Source: Edaphochlamys debaryana
Taxonomy: Eukaryota; Chlorophyta; Chlorophyceae; Chlamydomonadales
DNA length: 64,000 nt
Assembly: GCA_016858145.1 (NCBI GenBank)
Contig: JAEHOE010000001.1
Location: forward strand, 2,170,001-2,234,000
Direction: 5' to 3'
The notes under the pieces were generated by a model that had not been told where the DNA came from, made no database searches, and was given only the letters and a program-made list of their open reading frames with translations. Positions 23,902 to 35,500 of the stretch are shown piece by piece. The first letter of the stretch is position 1; each line of letters opens with the position of its first letter. Made by a program: the position numbers and the translations under genes.

Positions 23902-24289
23902 CTCACCATGGGCACCTTGCCGAAGCCATGCGGTATTCCCGACCTGGCCAAGAGGGCGTACTAACCTGCTTGGCTTCCTTGGAGCCTCAGACGCCAGCTC
24001 CTCCTCACACAGGTGCTTCGCCCTACGCAGGAACGCTTACCGTACTGTCATCGCTGCCATGAGTGGCGGTCCGTGGTCCATCACCCCGCACATTGCCTAG
24101 GCCACGACTCGGGGTGGTGTCTGTGGTGATGACCTGCGTGACATGGGTAGCGGAGGGCGCAGCGGGCAGCGACTAACTGGCTAAGCTGGCCGCACGAGTC
24201 TCCGCCCCCTCTTCCCAGCCCGCATGCCGCATTCCCTGCGGCCATCCCACGATCCCAGGACGCAAAGCCCTCACGCCTCGCGTCCTGCA

Positions 24290-25150
24290 TGCCTCACAAG
24301 CGTCGTCCCGCGGAGCCACCTCCGCCTTAGAGGCAACCATCACACGCGGCATCACCTCCCCAGCCCGCCTCACGGGAGGCGTTGCAATCGCAGCAGCAGC
24401 CATCTCCGCCGCGTCCAGGCCCAACCCCTGGGCACGCCAGGGGCTGCCAGCTTGCCAAGCCGCAGCGTCGACCACTCCTCCACAGCCCACCCAGCCTCTT
24501 GCGAAGCCGCCCGCACCCTCATCCTCGACATCATCTCAGGCGGTCAGTCGGGAAGGCTCTGATCAGCAGCCTCAGCTCGCCGCGCAGCCCTCCTCGGCAC
24601 CCTCCGCATCCGCCGCGCCTTCCGTGCAGCTATCCCTGCAGCCCCTTGCCTCCCAGGCACCCTCGGCTGCAGTGTCGGCCTCCCACTCGGACCTGCGCTC
24701 GGAGCAGGGGCAGACGGGGTTGGGGCTCAGCCCTGGAGCCAGCGGCTGGTCCGTCCCGGAGTCCTCGGAGCTCACACAGACGCCCTCGCAGCTGTCACAG
24801 ATGCCTTTACGAGTTCCCTCGCAGCCCCAGGCACCGCAACCTCCGCGGCCTGAGACAGGTGCACTTGTCATGGCCGCGGCGGAGGTGGCACACGCAGAAC
24901 GCACAGCAAGAGGTGCAGGCGAAGGGCTCTGCTGGCTGCGAAGTGGGCCTGGACCTGGGCCTGGGGCTGGGCCGTGGGCCTGCGCCCGAGCAAGAAGGCT
25001 CTGTGTCTGTGTCCCCAGCAATGCCGTTCCAAGATGCTCTGGCCGCAGAGGCGGCGGCAGTGCCCCCGCCGCCAGTGCTGCACCCGCGCGTCTCCGTGGG
25101 CGGGGCGGGGCGGGGCGGAGGTGAGCTTCACGCTCATGGCAGCAGCAGAG
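24290..25150 (+). pseudogene. Decayed partial copy of the giant gene's Ser/Gln-rich exon
   Basis: This stretch closely matches part of the large exon at 34060-40078 of the neighbouring giant gene, roughly 37720-38665, by eye around nine bases in ten. It keeps recognisable segments such as SLQPLASQA, SHSDLRSEQGQTGLGLSPGA, SGWSVPESSELTQTPSQLSQ and VSVGGA. Compared with the source it has an internal deletion near 24390-24480, loss of most SREASQ units, and frame shifts after about 24900, so the frame breaks several times. There is no start codon, splice signal or terminator of its own. It is bracketed by the two 378-bp direct repeats. Confidence 0.88.
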
Positions 25151-25357
25151 GCGGCGGCAGCAGGGACAGCGGGGCACAGGGCATGGCGTGGCTCTGTTGA
25201 GGCAGACTTGGGTGACACGCTGGTGAGAAAGTGGGCCTGGGGCCAGGTGTGTATCGGCCGCGACAGCGTAGTTGCCACCGGGGCGGGGGGCGGGCGAGAT
25301 GCGGGCGGAACCCGTGATGAGAGGCCTCCTGGGCACCGCCGCTGCCGCCATGCCGGC

Positions 25358-25735
25358 TGCCGCACGCCTTCCGCATCTTCAGAGCCTGCCGCACAGGCCG
25401 GTGGCACAAGGAGGAGAGCATCTTGGTCGCGCTGCTGTTGGGTGTTCTGGCCTGACGCGTGGTGTGGAGCAGGGTGAGCGCGCAATGGACTATGTGGCGG
25501 CTTAGCTTTTCCTCGAAAGCGTAAAGCGCTGGCCACCCCAGATGGGGTGTCCTACGTCAGCAACGCGCGAGACACGGAAAACACAACCGACACCCGCCCG
25601 CCCCCCGCCCCCGCCCCGGCCAGCGGGTGCCCCTCCCGCCGCACAGCTCAGACACCCCGCCCTTCTAGCAAGCCATGCACACACCTCCCCGGAAGCGCAC
25701 GGGTGTGACGTGTGCTCCGCCCGCTTGTCCCAAGC
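25358..25735. repeat. 378-bp direct repeat, copy 2
   Basis: Second copy of the repeat at 23524-23901, same orientation. The high identity indicates a recent duplication or gene conversion, more recent than the divergence of the pseudogene copy it encloses. Confidence 0.93.
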
Positions 25736-25748
25736 GCCTGCTCACCAT

Positions 25749-25853
25749 GCTGGGCCGGTGTCAGCGGTTGCTGTCCACGGTCCGGGACTGCGGGTTCGTG
25801 CCAGACCGGCGTGTGCTGCTTGCGGAGAACGTGTGCTCCACCGACAGCTGAAC
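25749..25853 (+). CDS. Small orphan frame after direct-repeat copy 2
   Basis: A 34-codon frame starting in a CTCACC-ATG context right after the second direct repeat. The product begins MLGRCQRLLSTVRDCGF and ends AENVCSTDS. The spacing of an Arg-Arg pair followed by a Glu-x-x-Cys is loosely reminiscent of the N-terminal part of the ATP23 peptidase family, but the HExxH motif of that family is not found nearby. It may be a stray exon fragment or chance. Confidence 0.2.
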
Positions 25854-26542
25854 GCTTTGATACATACAGCGCTGTGCTGCCCAGTAGAGACCATTAATTA
25901 TCAGGGTGTCGGAAGTCACGGGGCTGTCCGGCGGTGGTGCCCGCGGGAAGAAGGCCTCCTGGCTCCTGACGGAAGGCGCAGGGGAAGGCGCTCAGGCGCG
26001 TCGGTGCCCTGCTTTCCCCCTCTTCACCCACCCACCCCAGGGCCCCAAGGCCTTTGTATCCTCCCTCCGAAGCCCCCTCCCTGCGCCGCAGCTTATGTCC
26101 GTCTCCTTCCCTCCCTAGGTTAGGCGCACCGAAGGACGCGCGCTGCATCCGGCCTTCCCCGGCACGAACGCTGCCGCGTGCTGGTCTCGAGACCCGCCAT
26201 CAGCCCCCGGATGATGGGGCAGCTTGACCGTTCAGGGCGTTGTTGTTCGTTAGTACACAGAACTTAGACTCACCAGTATAGCTCACATAGCTGCGAAGCG
26301 CACAAGGCAGCGAGTTCGAAGCATTGCTGGTGAGTAGCTCTGGTTAAAGCAAAGCACAACACCGATACGAGTTATTCAACCTTTCTTCTATCGGTTCACG
26401 ACACACTACTAGCTCTCGTTGGGCTCCGCGGAATGTTGGGAAACATTTCGAGAGACACGGCCGCGGGCTGTGCGCTGCGGGCCTCAAGCCATGCCTTGGA
26501 GCTTCCACTGTTATAAGGCAGCTGTAGCCGACCGAAGGAGCC
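25854..26542. other. 5' region of the giant gene
   Basis: About 690 bases before the chosen start of the giant gene. It is relatively AT-rich around 26230-26420 compared with its surroundings, as expected for a promoter and leader, but no clear TATA box stands out. Confidence 0.45.
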
Positions 26543-29500
26543 ATGGAGGTCCCGGCGCCCGAGGGCATGGACGACGCGTCGCTGGACGCAAACCTGCGGC
26601 ACTTCCAGGCCCTGTCACAGGTGCTGAGGGCCTTGTACCACGATTGGAGGAGTTGGGCGTTCCAGGGGCACACAAACATATACCGGCGTGCGCGGGGTTG
26701 ACCCATCCCCAAGCCCCCTGCCCCTCAAGACCGGCCCCGGGCTTCCCTCACCCCCTCTCAACCGCTTCTCCTGCAGGCCCTGGACGAGCAGCTGCGGAAG
26801 CGTCAGCAGCAGCCAAAGTGGGACGCGGACCTGTTCCGGAAGTCCATTGCAGCTGAGGCGCCCCCGGGCCTAGAGGAGGAGGACTCGGCCCTGCAGGCCG
26901 TCTCAGCGGCGCTGTCCGGGGCTAAGGCAAAGCTGCAGTCCATGCAGGCCCTGGCGGAGGAGGCCAAGGCCCAGGCAGCACAGGTGCCAGCTGCGTTGGG
27001 GACGCCGGTCGGGGGCCACGTCCGCTTCCGCGCCCCGGGCTTGGACGGGGACGATGACGCCTCCCCACGCCCCACCTCGATCCTCAAAAGCCGGGCCTCG
27101 GGCCTCGGTGCGGGGCCGGGGCCGCTGCGGTCATCCCTGGCGACCACGTTCCTCCCCTCGGGCACTCAGGCAGGGCCCGGCTCACAGCAGCCGCAGCAGC
27201 CCCCGCCGGCCAGCCCCGGCTCGGCCCTGCCGCCCCCGCCCGCGGACTACACCCAGCTCCTGCGGGGCAGCCTGCCAGGCATCGCCGCCCCCACCGCCAC
27301 AGCCGCATCCGTAGCAGCCGCAGCAGCCGCAGCAGCCGCAGCAGCCCCGTCCCAAACGCCGCCCCGAGGACCGGGCCGGCCGGGCCCAGACGCCGCCTCG
27401 CCCCGCCCCACCGGCTCCCCGGGCCCGGGCGCAGCGCCCTCACTGCCCGTCGCCACCTCCCCAGCCCGTGGCGCCGCCCCGGCCGCCGGCTACGCCGCCG
27501 GCCCCGGGCCCGGCAGCGACGGCACCGCCTCGCCCACAGCCGCCCGCTACTCCGGCGCCGCTAGCGCCTTCGCGGCCCTTCCCGGGACGCAGCGGGCCAT
27601 TGCGGCGGCGGCCTCGGGCCAGGCGGTCCTGGCCGGTCAGGTCCAGTACAGGGCCCTGCTGGCCGCCGCGCAGGCGTCCAACCGCGACGGCAGCTCCCGA
27701 AACCGGGCCTTCCACCACGAAATGGCGCAGATAGACGCCGAGATAGACGCGTACGTGGGGAACTACAAGTTCGAGCAGTACGCGCCGGACGCGGCGCTGA
27801 CGGTGCAGACGGCCTGGCGCGCGCGCGTGTGGCGCGTGTTCTTCAACCGCTACATGGCGGTGCGTCGCAAGCACCTGCGGCGGGAGCTGGCGGTGGCGTT
27901 CGGGCCGCTCAAGCAGCTGGCTCTGGCGGTGCTGCACGCGCGGCGGCGCATGCTGCGGCGCGCGTTCGAGGAGTGGCGCGACTGGGTGTGGCTGGGCAAC
28001 GAGCTGTTCCTGCGGGTGGGTGGGCGGAGGGGTGGGAGGGCGGGATGGGGGGAGGGTGGGTGGGTGGGGAAGGGGCAGTGGTGGGTGGTGGCAGGGGGCA
28101 CGGGGGCAAGTCGAGGCTGGGAGGGTGGTGGGGCCCCGGCCGGGGGAAGGGCATGTGGCTGGGGGGGAGCTGGGCTGGGAAGGGGGGAGGGAAGAGCACT
28201 GAGGCGGTGCAGGCACATGGGAGGGGCCAGGATGGGGGCTGCGTTTGGGCCACCGGCCGGCCAAGTTGCTGCGCCCCTGGGCACGAGCCAGAGCTACGGT
28301 GCGCAGCTCGCGCCAACCCCTACGCTACCCCACCCAGCCCCCACCCCACCTCCACTCCCTCCCGCCCCCAACCCCTCCCTCCTCCCCACCCCCACCCCAA
28401 ACCCCAGTTCGCGGTCCGCCTCCGCGCCTCCATCGGCTCCGTGAAGGAGCACGCCACGCCGCAGCAGCTGTGGCAGCTGTGCACGGCGCCGGGCGGCGAC
28501 CCGTGGGCCGCCAAGCTGACGCTGGGCAGCCTGGTGGCCAACGTGCTGCTGCGCCAGATGCCCGCCCGTACCGCCGCCCTGTACCTGCACGCCTGGCGCC
28601 GGGCGGTGCAGCGGCAGGTGGCTAAGCGCAGGGCCGCGGGCGAGGTGCTGCGGCGGATGGACCAGAAGCGCTTCCAGGAGTACGTGCGGCTGCTGTTCAG
28701 GTGCGGGGCGTTGGCGGGGGGTGGCTGGGGTGGAGTGAAGGGTGGGAGGTACTAGGATCGGGGCTGGGCGGGGCGGAACGCCGTGGTACCCAGTGGAGCA
28801 TGGAGGGCCGTTGCGTGGAGAGCATGGAGTGAAGGGTGGAAAGGACTTGAATTGGGGGCTGGCCGGGGCTGGCGACGGCCGGCGAAGGGGCTGGGTGGAT
28901 ACTTGCTTCCAAGGAAAGGGCTACTGTACTTGGCTTGCCGCTCACCGTCCGCGCTCCCTCCGGCTGCAGGTTCTGGTTCCGCTGGGCCATCATCCAGATC
29001 AGCGAGCGCATGAAGATCCCGCCGCCCATCTTCCGGCCGCGTGTGCCCGAGTGGGACGCCTGGCTGTTCAAGCACACCCGCTCGAGGGAGCTGCACAGCC
29101 GCATCGTGCTGCTGCACAAGGTCAGGATCTGGATCTGGATCTGGATCTGAGTCCGGGTTGGGGCATCCGAGGGAGGCTGGCCTGGGCTGCAGGGCCAGGC
29201 CAGGCCCAATCACCCCAACAAGCCCGGACCTCGGCTCGCCTCTCCAGGTCTCCAACGCTCTCCTCCCCTCCACCTCCACCCCACTCCCTCCCTCTCTTCT
29301 CTCCCCCTTCCCCAATCCCTCCCTCCCTCATTCCCCCCCTCACCCCAGGGCTTCCGCGTCAAGCACTTCTTCGCCTTCTGGCTCTTCTTCACGCGCCGCA
29401 ACAAGCGCATGCGCCAGGCCTGGATCACCACCGCCGCGCAGCACATCGAGGCCATGCTGCGCAACTCCCTCAACGCCTTCAAGGCCAACGCCGCAGAGGC

Positions 29501-32500
29501 GCGCCGCCTGCGCCGCATCAAGCGCACCGTCTTCGACGCCATTCAGTCCATAACGCAGCGCAACAAGACCGTGCGCCGCCTGGCCAGGGAGGTGCGTGCG
29601 TGCGGGTCGGCGCGACTGCGGACCGTACGGTAGTCGTGTGGGCAGCTCGCTGGCGGGCCCTTGCTCCCCTGCACCGCTGAGGCTCAGGCTCTTTCTCACC
29701 TACCGTGCCCTCGTGTGGCCGCGGGGCTGACCTCGTGCCGCCGTTGTTCGCTGCCCCGCTGCGGCCCCGCAGGTGCACGAGATCAGCAAGCGCTCGCAGC
29801 TGCGGCTGGCCTGGCGGCGGCTTCGCGAGTGGGGCCGCGCCAACCGGCTGCTGTACACGGCGGCCCAGATCCAGATCATGGCGCGGCGGCCCACGTGCCT
29901 CATCCCCGCCTACGCGCTCATGGACGATCTCACGCACATGTGGTTCCTCATGGCCTGGTGCTCCTGGCGCAACTTCACGCTGGGCAGGTGGGGCCAGCGG
30001 GCTGGAGGGCTGGGGGCGCGGGGCTGTCCAGGCCTTGGCCGCTTCCTCGCAAGAGTCCTCGCAACACGGTGTCGAGCTCAGCGTAGCACACGGGCCGGAC
30101 TCCGGCTCACAGCCCCCGCAACTCTGACCACCAGCCCCATCCCTCCCCCACTCCGCCCCGCCCTCCTCCGCCCAGGCTCCGCATGCGCTGCCTGCTGGGG
30201 CTGCACATGTCCCGGTCCAACACGGTGCACATGGAGGTGGCTTTCAAGGCGCTGCGCAAGTGGGCAGAGAGCCAGCGCCTGGCGCGGGCGCAGGAGGCGC
30301 TGCAGGGCATGCGTCCCTCCGCCACCGCCATCCCCGAGGAGGGCGGCCAGGCGGGGTCCGGGCCGGGGTCCGGGTCAGGGGCGGGAGGAGGAAGAGGAGA
30401 GGCCGGAGACGGCGCTGGCGGCGAGGGCGAGGGCGAGGGGAGGCGGCAGAGCCGTGGCGGGTCACGCACGCCGTCCAAAGCGCCGTCGCCTGTGCCTGGG
30501 GCGTTCCCGTCTCGGCTCGGCTCAAAACAGAGTTCAGACGGGGCGGGGCCGCGCCGGCCCTCCGGCGCGGGCAAGCCCGCTGCCGCTGGCAGCGGCTCCA
30601 ATAACATGCTCAAGAGCGGTTCGGCCAGCTCCCGTGCGCATGGCGATGATTATGAGGACGATGGGCCCTTCTCGCTGTTCGTGTCGCTAGCGGACTACCC
30701 CCTACTGCCCGGCGGCAGCTGGCGCTCGCCCCTGGACCGGCAGGACATCCTGAGTAAGGTGCCGTACGCTCGTCCCCCGTGGCTGCCGCCGCCGCCCGAG
30801 CCCGACACCAAGGGCATGTCGGCGGCGGCGCAGGCGGCGGCGCAGGTCGCGGCGGCGGCGGCGGCGGCGCTGGGCCCCCCCCCCGAGCCATGGAACCTGC
30901 CCAACCAGACCCCCGAGCAGTCCTTCTCGGCCATGCTCAAAGCCCTGGACAACTTCCTGGTGTGTAGCGGTCGTGCGGGCTTCGGCCGTAGCAGGAGGGA
31001 GCGACCTGAAAGCATAGGAGGCACGGCAACTTGATCCTTTGCTGTGTTGCACTTGCTTCTAGTGAGGCTAAGTGCCCAGCCCAGCGCCGTTCGGCTTATC
31101 AAGTCCTTGTTGCATGCTTCCCCATACTCACTTCGCCCTCTGGTGCCCCTGCTCCGGCCCCCGTCAGGAGCTGGACGGCCCCTTCTCGCTGCCGCCAGGC
31201 GACCGCTGGCTGCTGCTCAACCCCGTGCGGTGCCGGGAGGTCGGCACACCGCAGCGCCAGTGGATCGACATCGAGCACCCCGTGTCCACGGTGAGCCTGG
31301 GCGCGACGCCGCAGCCCAACCACCTCCTCGCGGGGGCCTGGTCTGGTCCGATCCAAACCTCTGTCCAGCTTCCACTCATTCTCTCGCGCCTTGCTCCCCG
31401 TTTTGGTCCCAGCACGATGCCCCCTTGCCTTGGTCTCCCTTGCTATCTCCTCTTCCCTCACCCCTCTCTCTTCCCCTTCCTCCCCTCTCTCCCTCTCCTC
31501 CCTCCCCAGATCTTCCTGACCAACAACCAGCCCGACCCGCGCCTCTGGCAGCGCCTGGTGGGCCTGCTGGCCTGCGACGTGCCGCACCCCGCGCACCCGG
31601 GCGACCACCTGCTGGACCAGGACCGCCTGCCGCTCGCAGGACGTGCGAGGGCCATCCGCCGCGCAGCACGCACCGCACGCCTTAACCTCAAGCCCCGCCC
31701 AGAGGGCGGCCTCGGCTCGCGCTCCATGCGAGAGCCACCGGGCTCGGCCGACACGCTGGGGGCCGGCACGCAGCCCGGCGAGGCCGGGGCTCCGGGCGGG
31801 GACGGCACGGGTGCGTCTGGGGCCAGCCCGCAGGCGGGTGGGGTGGCTGCCAAGGCCTCCCCAGCGGGGGGCGTCTCAGATCGTTGGTCCCAGGCGCTGG
31901 CGCTGTGGGAGACGTGGGTCCCTTCCCCGGGAATGCTGCTGTCGGAGGAGCAGGAGGACGCCATGCTCATGCACCGCCTGTGCGAGGCGGAGGAGTTCCT
32001 CGACACCACGCTGCACCTCATGCTCAACGCCTCGGCCAACGACACGCCCCTGCTCCGCCGGGCGCTCGGCAACCGCGTGCCGCGCGGGACCATGCTGGGT
32101 GACGCACTGGCGCTCCTCTTCCGGGCGGCGCTCAAGACGGACCTCAACACGACGGCGGCGGAGCTGCGGCACAGGACCAACCGCGACCGCGTGATTACGT
32201 TGGGCGTGGACCTGGCGGATAAGGCCCGGCAGTACGCGGAGAACCGGCCCGAGTTCACGCTGACGAGGCACGACCCGAAGAAGAGCGCCGCCGCGCGGCG
32301 CGCGGCGGCGGCGGCAGCGGCAGCGGCGGCGGCCGTGGCGGCGCAGTGGGCCGGCGGCGGCGCTGTCGCCGCCGTCACGCTCGAGCGCGGCGTCACGACT
32401 CTGACGGCGGCCATGACGGCGGCGGCGGCGGCGGTCGTGACGCCGCCGGGCCCGCCGGGGACGGGCGCGCTGGCGGCGGAGGCCAGCAAGGCCAGCAGCG

Positions 32501-35500
32501 GCGGCAACAACCCGGCCTTCGACGAGGACGATGACGTGGACATGGACCTCCTCCGGGCCCAGCGCAAGGCCGAGGCGCAGGCGGCGTTGGAGGCGGCGGC
32601 GGCGGCGCCGCAGCAGGCGCCGCTGGACCCCGCGCTGCTGATGGCGGCTTCGGCGCAGGGCCGCGGGCAGGGCAAGAAGGCCTGGCGCAACGCCAAGTCC
32701 GTGCAGCTGTCCAAGTCCGCCGTGATTCGCATGGAGATGCTGACGGGGCGCTCCGTGGCGCCCACTGCCGCGCCCTCTACCGCTGGGTCCACCAAGTCGA
32801 CCTACCAGGGCCCCTCCCACGCCCTCGCCCGTGCCCGCCCCAGCCTGGCCTCCCGCGTGGGCGCCGGCACAGGCGGCCTCGGCAGCACCGCGCCCCCCAC
32901 CTCCCGCTCGCTCCACACCTCCCAGACCGCCCGGGGCCAGCGCATCGCCTTCGCCGCCGGCCTCAGCGACGATGACAGCGACGCCCAGCCCTCGCCCCGC
33001 GGCGGAACGGGAGCCATGGCCGTCAGTCGCTCGCAATCCCGCGCCGCCCTGAGCCGCCGCTCCTCCTTCAAGTCTCAGGCCTCGGTCGCTTCGTCCATCT
33101 GGGGCCGAGAATCGGCTGCCACCATGTCGGCGATTGCAAACACCATGGGCGGACTGGACCGGGCGCCGTCGTTCATGTCGGTCCGGGGCATGGGCACGGA
33201 GGGCCAAGGGGCCATGGACGACCTGTCGGATGGGTACGTGACGCCCGAGCCGGAGGCCGAGAAGGACCCCAACCGCCCGCCCTCGCCGCCCCCGCTGGTG
33301 AACAACTTCCTCTACCTCACGCCCCCCGGCTTCCTGTCTGCGGGCAAGGTCCTCAACCCGGCGGTGGGTGCGGGGAGAGGGATGCGGGGCGAGGAGCTGG
33401 GTTGGGATTAGGAGAGCTGGGGGTGAAGAGACAAGCGCATGGGTGGCCAGTGGCAGTGGCAGCGGCAGGGGCAGGGATCCCGAGGCGCAGAGGGCGGCGG
33501 TTCACGCAGGCTCAACCTGTTCCAGCCCCCGCGATAAGTCATGGACCTCACCCTTGCCCCTACCTGACCTGCTCCTCCGCTTGAGCCCCACTCGCATTTC
33601 AACTGTCTCGCCCTCCCCGCCAACAATCGCCCCACCCCCCCAGAACTTCCCCTGGCCCCGCGAGGTGCCGGTGCTGGACGCCGTGCAGGGCAAGGCCGAC
33701 TACGTGCTGCGGGCCACGCTGCCGCACCTGGCTGCAATGCCGCAGCTGCCGGAGATCATCTTTGGGCCGCTGGGAGAGCCGCCCGGATCGGTGAGGGGGC
33801 AGGAGCACGTGGTCTGAGGGAGGGCAGTAGGGAGGGGCAGGCTCGCAGCGTGGTGTGAGACCCATGCGCAGGCGGGCTATGTGAGGAGCGGGTCTTGAGA
33901 AGAGGCACTGAGGCGAGCTGCAATTTTAAAGCAAGGGCCTGCGGCACGGGACTCGCATTGGGAACCACGTTGAGGCAGCTTCCAACGCGCCTTGCAACCG
34001 CTGTCTTGCAAACTTGCAATTACGCCCCCCCCTCTCCCTCCCGCTCCCCCCCCCTCCAGGAGGCCTCCCTGCTGCACATGTCCGCCGAGGCGTCGATGAT
34101 GTCGCACCACAGCAACGCCGGGGGCGCGGGCGGGGGCACGGGCGGGGGCGGGGCGCTGGACGCCGAGGCCTCGGCCGAGCGCAGCGGCCCCTTTGGCGCG
34201 TCGGGGGACGGCACCAGCTTCGCGGCGGGCGGCGAGACCATCATCGCTGAGCCCTCCGACACCGCGCTCCCCACCGCTGACAGCGGAGGCTTGCCCATGC
34301 GTTTCAGCAACACGGGCGCCGGCAGCATGGCCCGAGGCGGCCGACCTGGCCCTCGCAGGCAGGCTTCTATGCTCATGGCTGGGGCCTCCCGCCGCTCGGC
34401 CTTTGGATACATGAGCAACGCTGGCGGCCCCGCCGACCCCCGCGCCCAGGCCGCCGCCGTCGCCGCACGCCGCGAGCGCCGTATGCAGGCCACGCTGAAT
34501 CAGATCCTCGGGTACGACGCGCTGTACGACTACGTGCCGCCGCCGCCGCACCAGCCGCCGGCGGGCATGCAGCTGCCGGAGGAAGACGAGGAGACGGATC
34601 TGGAAGAGGGCTACACGGACCCAGACGATGGCGAGGCGGCAGACCGGCTGGGCGACTTGCCCGCCAGGCCCAGGGAGGCCGCCGACATGAAGGGCTCCGT
34701 GACGGCCGAGCTGCTGGGCCTGACCTTTGGCACAGCACGGCGCAGCACGGACGGCGGCCGACGGTCCAGCACGAGCGGTGACAAGGCCATGAAGCACCGC
34801 ACCAACACGCAGGACTCTGTGACAGAGGCCAGCTTCGGCCAGGCCTTTGGCGCCTTTGCGATGCGGCGCAACGCCGAGGAGGGCGAGATCGGATCCGATC
34901 TGGATTCCAATCTCGGCACGCCGCCCGTACAGATCACGCCGCGTTTGATGGAGCCCAGCGCTGCGGCGCAGGAGGCGTCCAAGCGCGTGACCATGCGTGA
35001 CCACCACGCCAGCGTCGCGGGCTCGGATCGGGCCGTGGGATCCAAATCCACGTTCCACGTCACCTCGCAGCAGCTCAACATCTTCATGGGCGGCCACATG
35101 CGCCGTACAGGGGTACGGCAGGGCGATACCGCGCCCGGCACCACGGGCCTGCTTATGACCGCTGACGGCATCCTCGTGACGCCCCATGGCGTACAGATCG
35201 TACGGGAAGAGGACGAGGAAGACGAAGGGAACATGGAGGCACAGTTGGCGGCGGCTGAGGCGGCGGTAGAGGCAGGCTTCGCGGCCGGGGGCGAGGGCGC
35301 AAAGTCGGCAGGGCCGTCACGCGCCGGCTCAGCCGTAATGCGGCAGCCGTCCGGCATGCGCCGTACCAAGACCGTCGTCGTACGGGACATCCGGCCGACC
35401 GTACCCTTCGAGGAGCAGTACAACTTCCGCGAGTCGGTCTGGATCCCGCCCGACCAGCGCGAGCGCATGCTCGATGGTTACGACCTGGCCGCGGAGCTTG

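Noticed and set aside
24572..25351. Independent gene on the minus strand of the duplicated segment
   Set aside because: It is the antisense of the pseudogene copy and mirrors the antisense frame found over the parent exon at 38097-40154.
23524..25735. LTR retrotransposon
   Set aside because: Direct repeats begin TG, but the shared end is AAGC rather than CA, no target duplication, primer-binding site or polypurine tract was found, and the interior has no gag/pol, only a host gene fragment.
27440..28264. Long antisense frames across the giant gene (also 31458-32795, 38097-40154, 41820-43658)
   Set aside because: High third-position GC leaves antisense frames open by chance. The sense strand has conserved helices, continuous phase and good splice sites; the antisense products are Ser/Ala/Pro filler.
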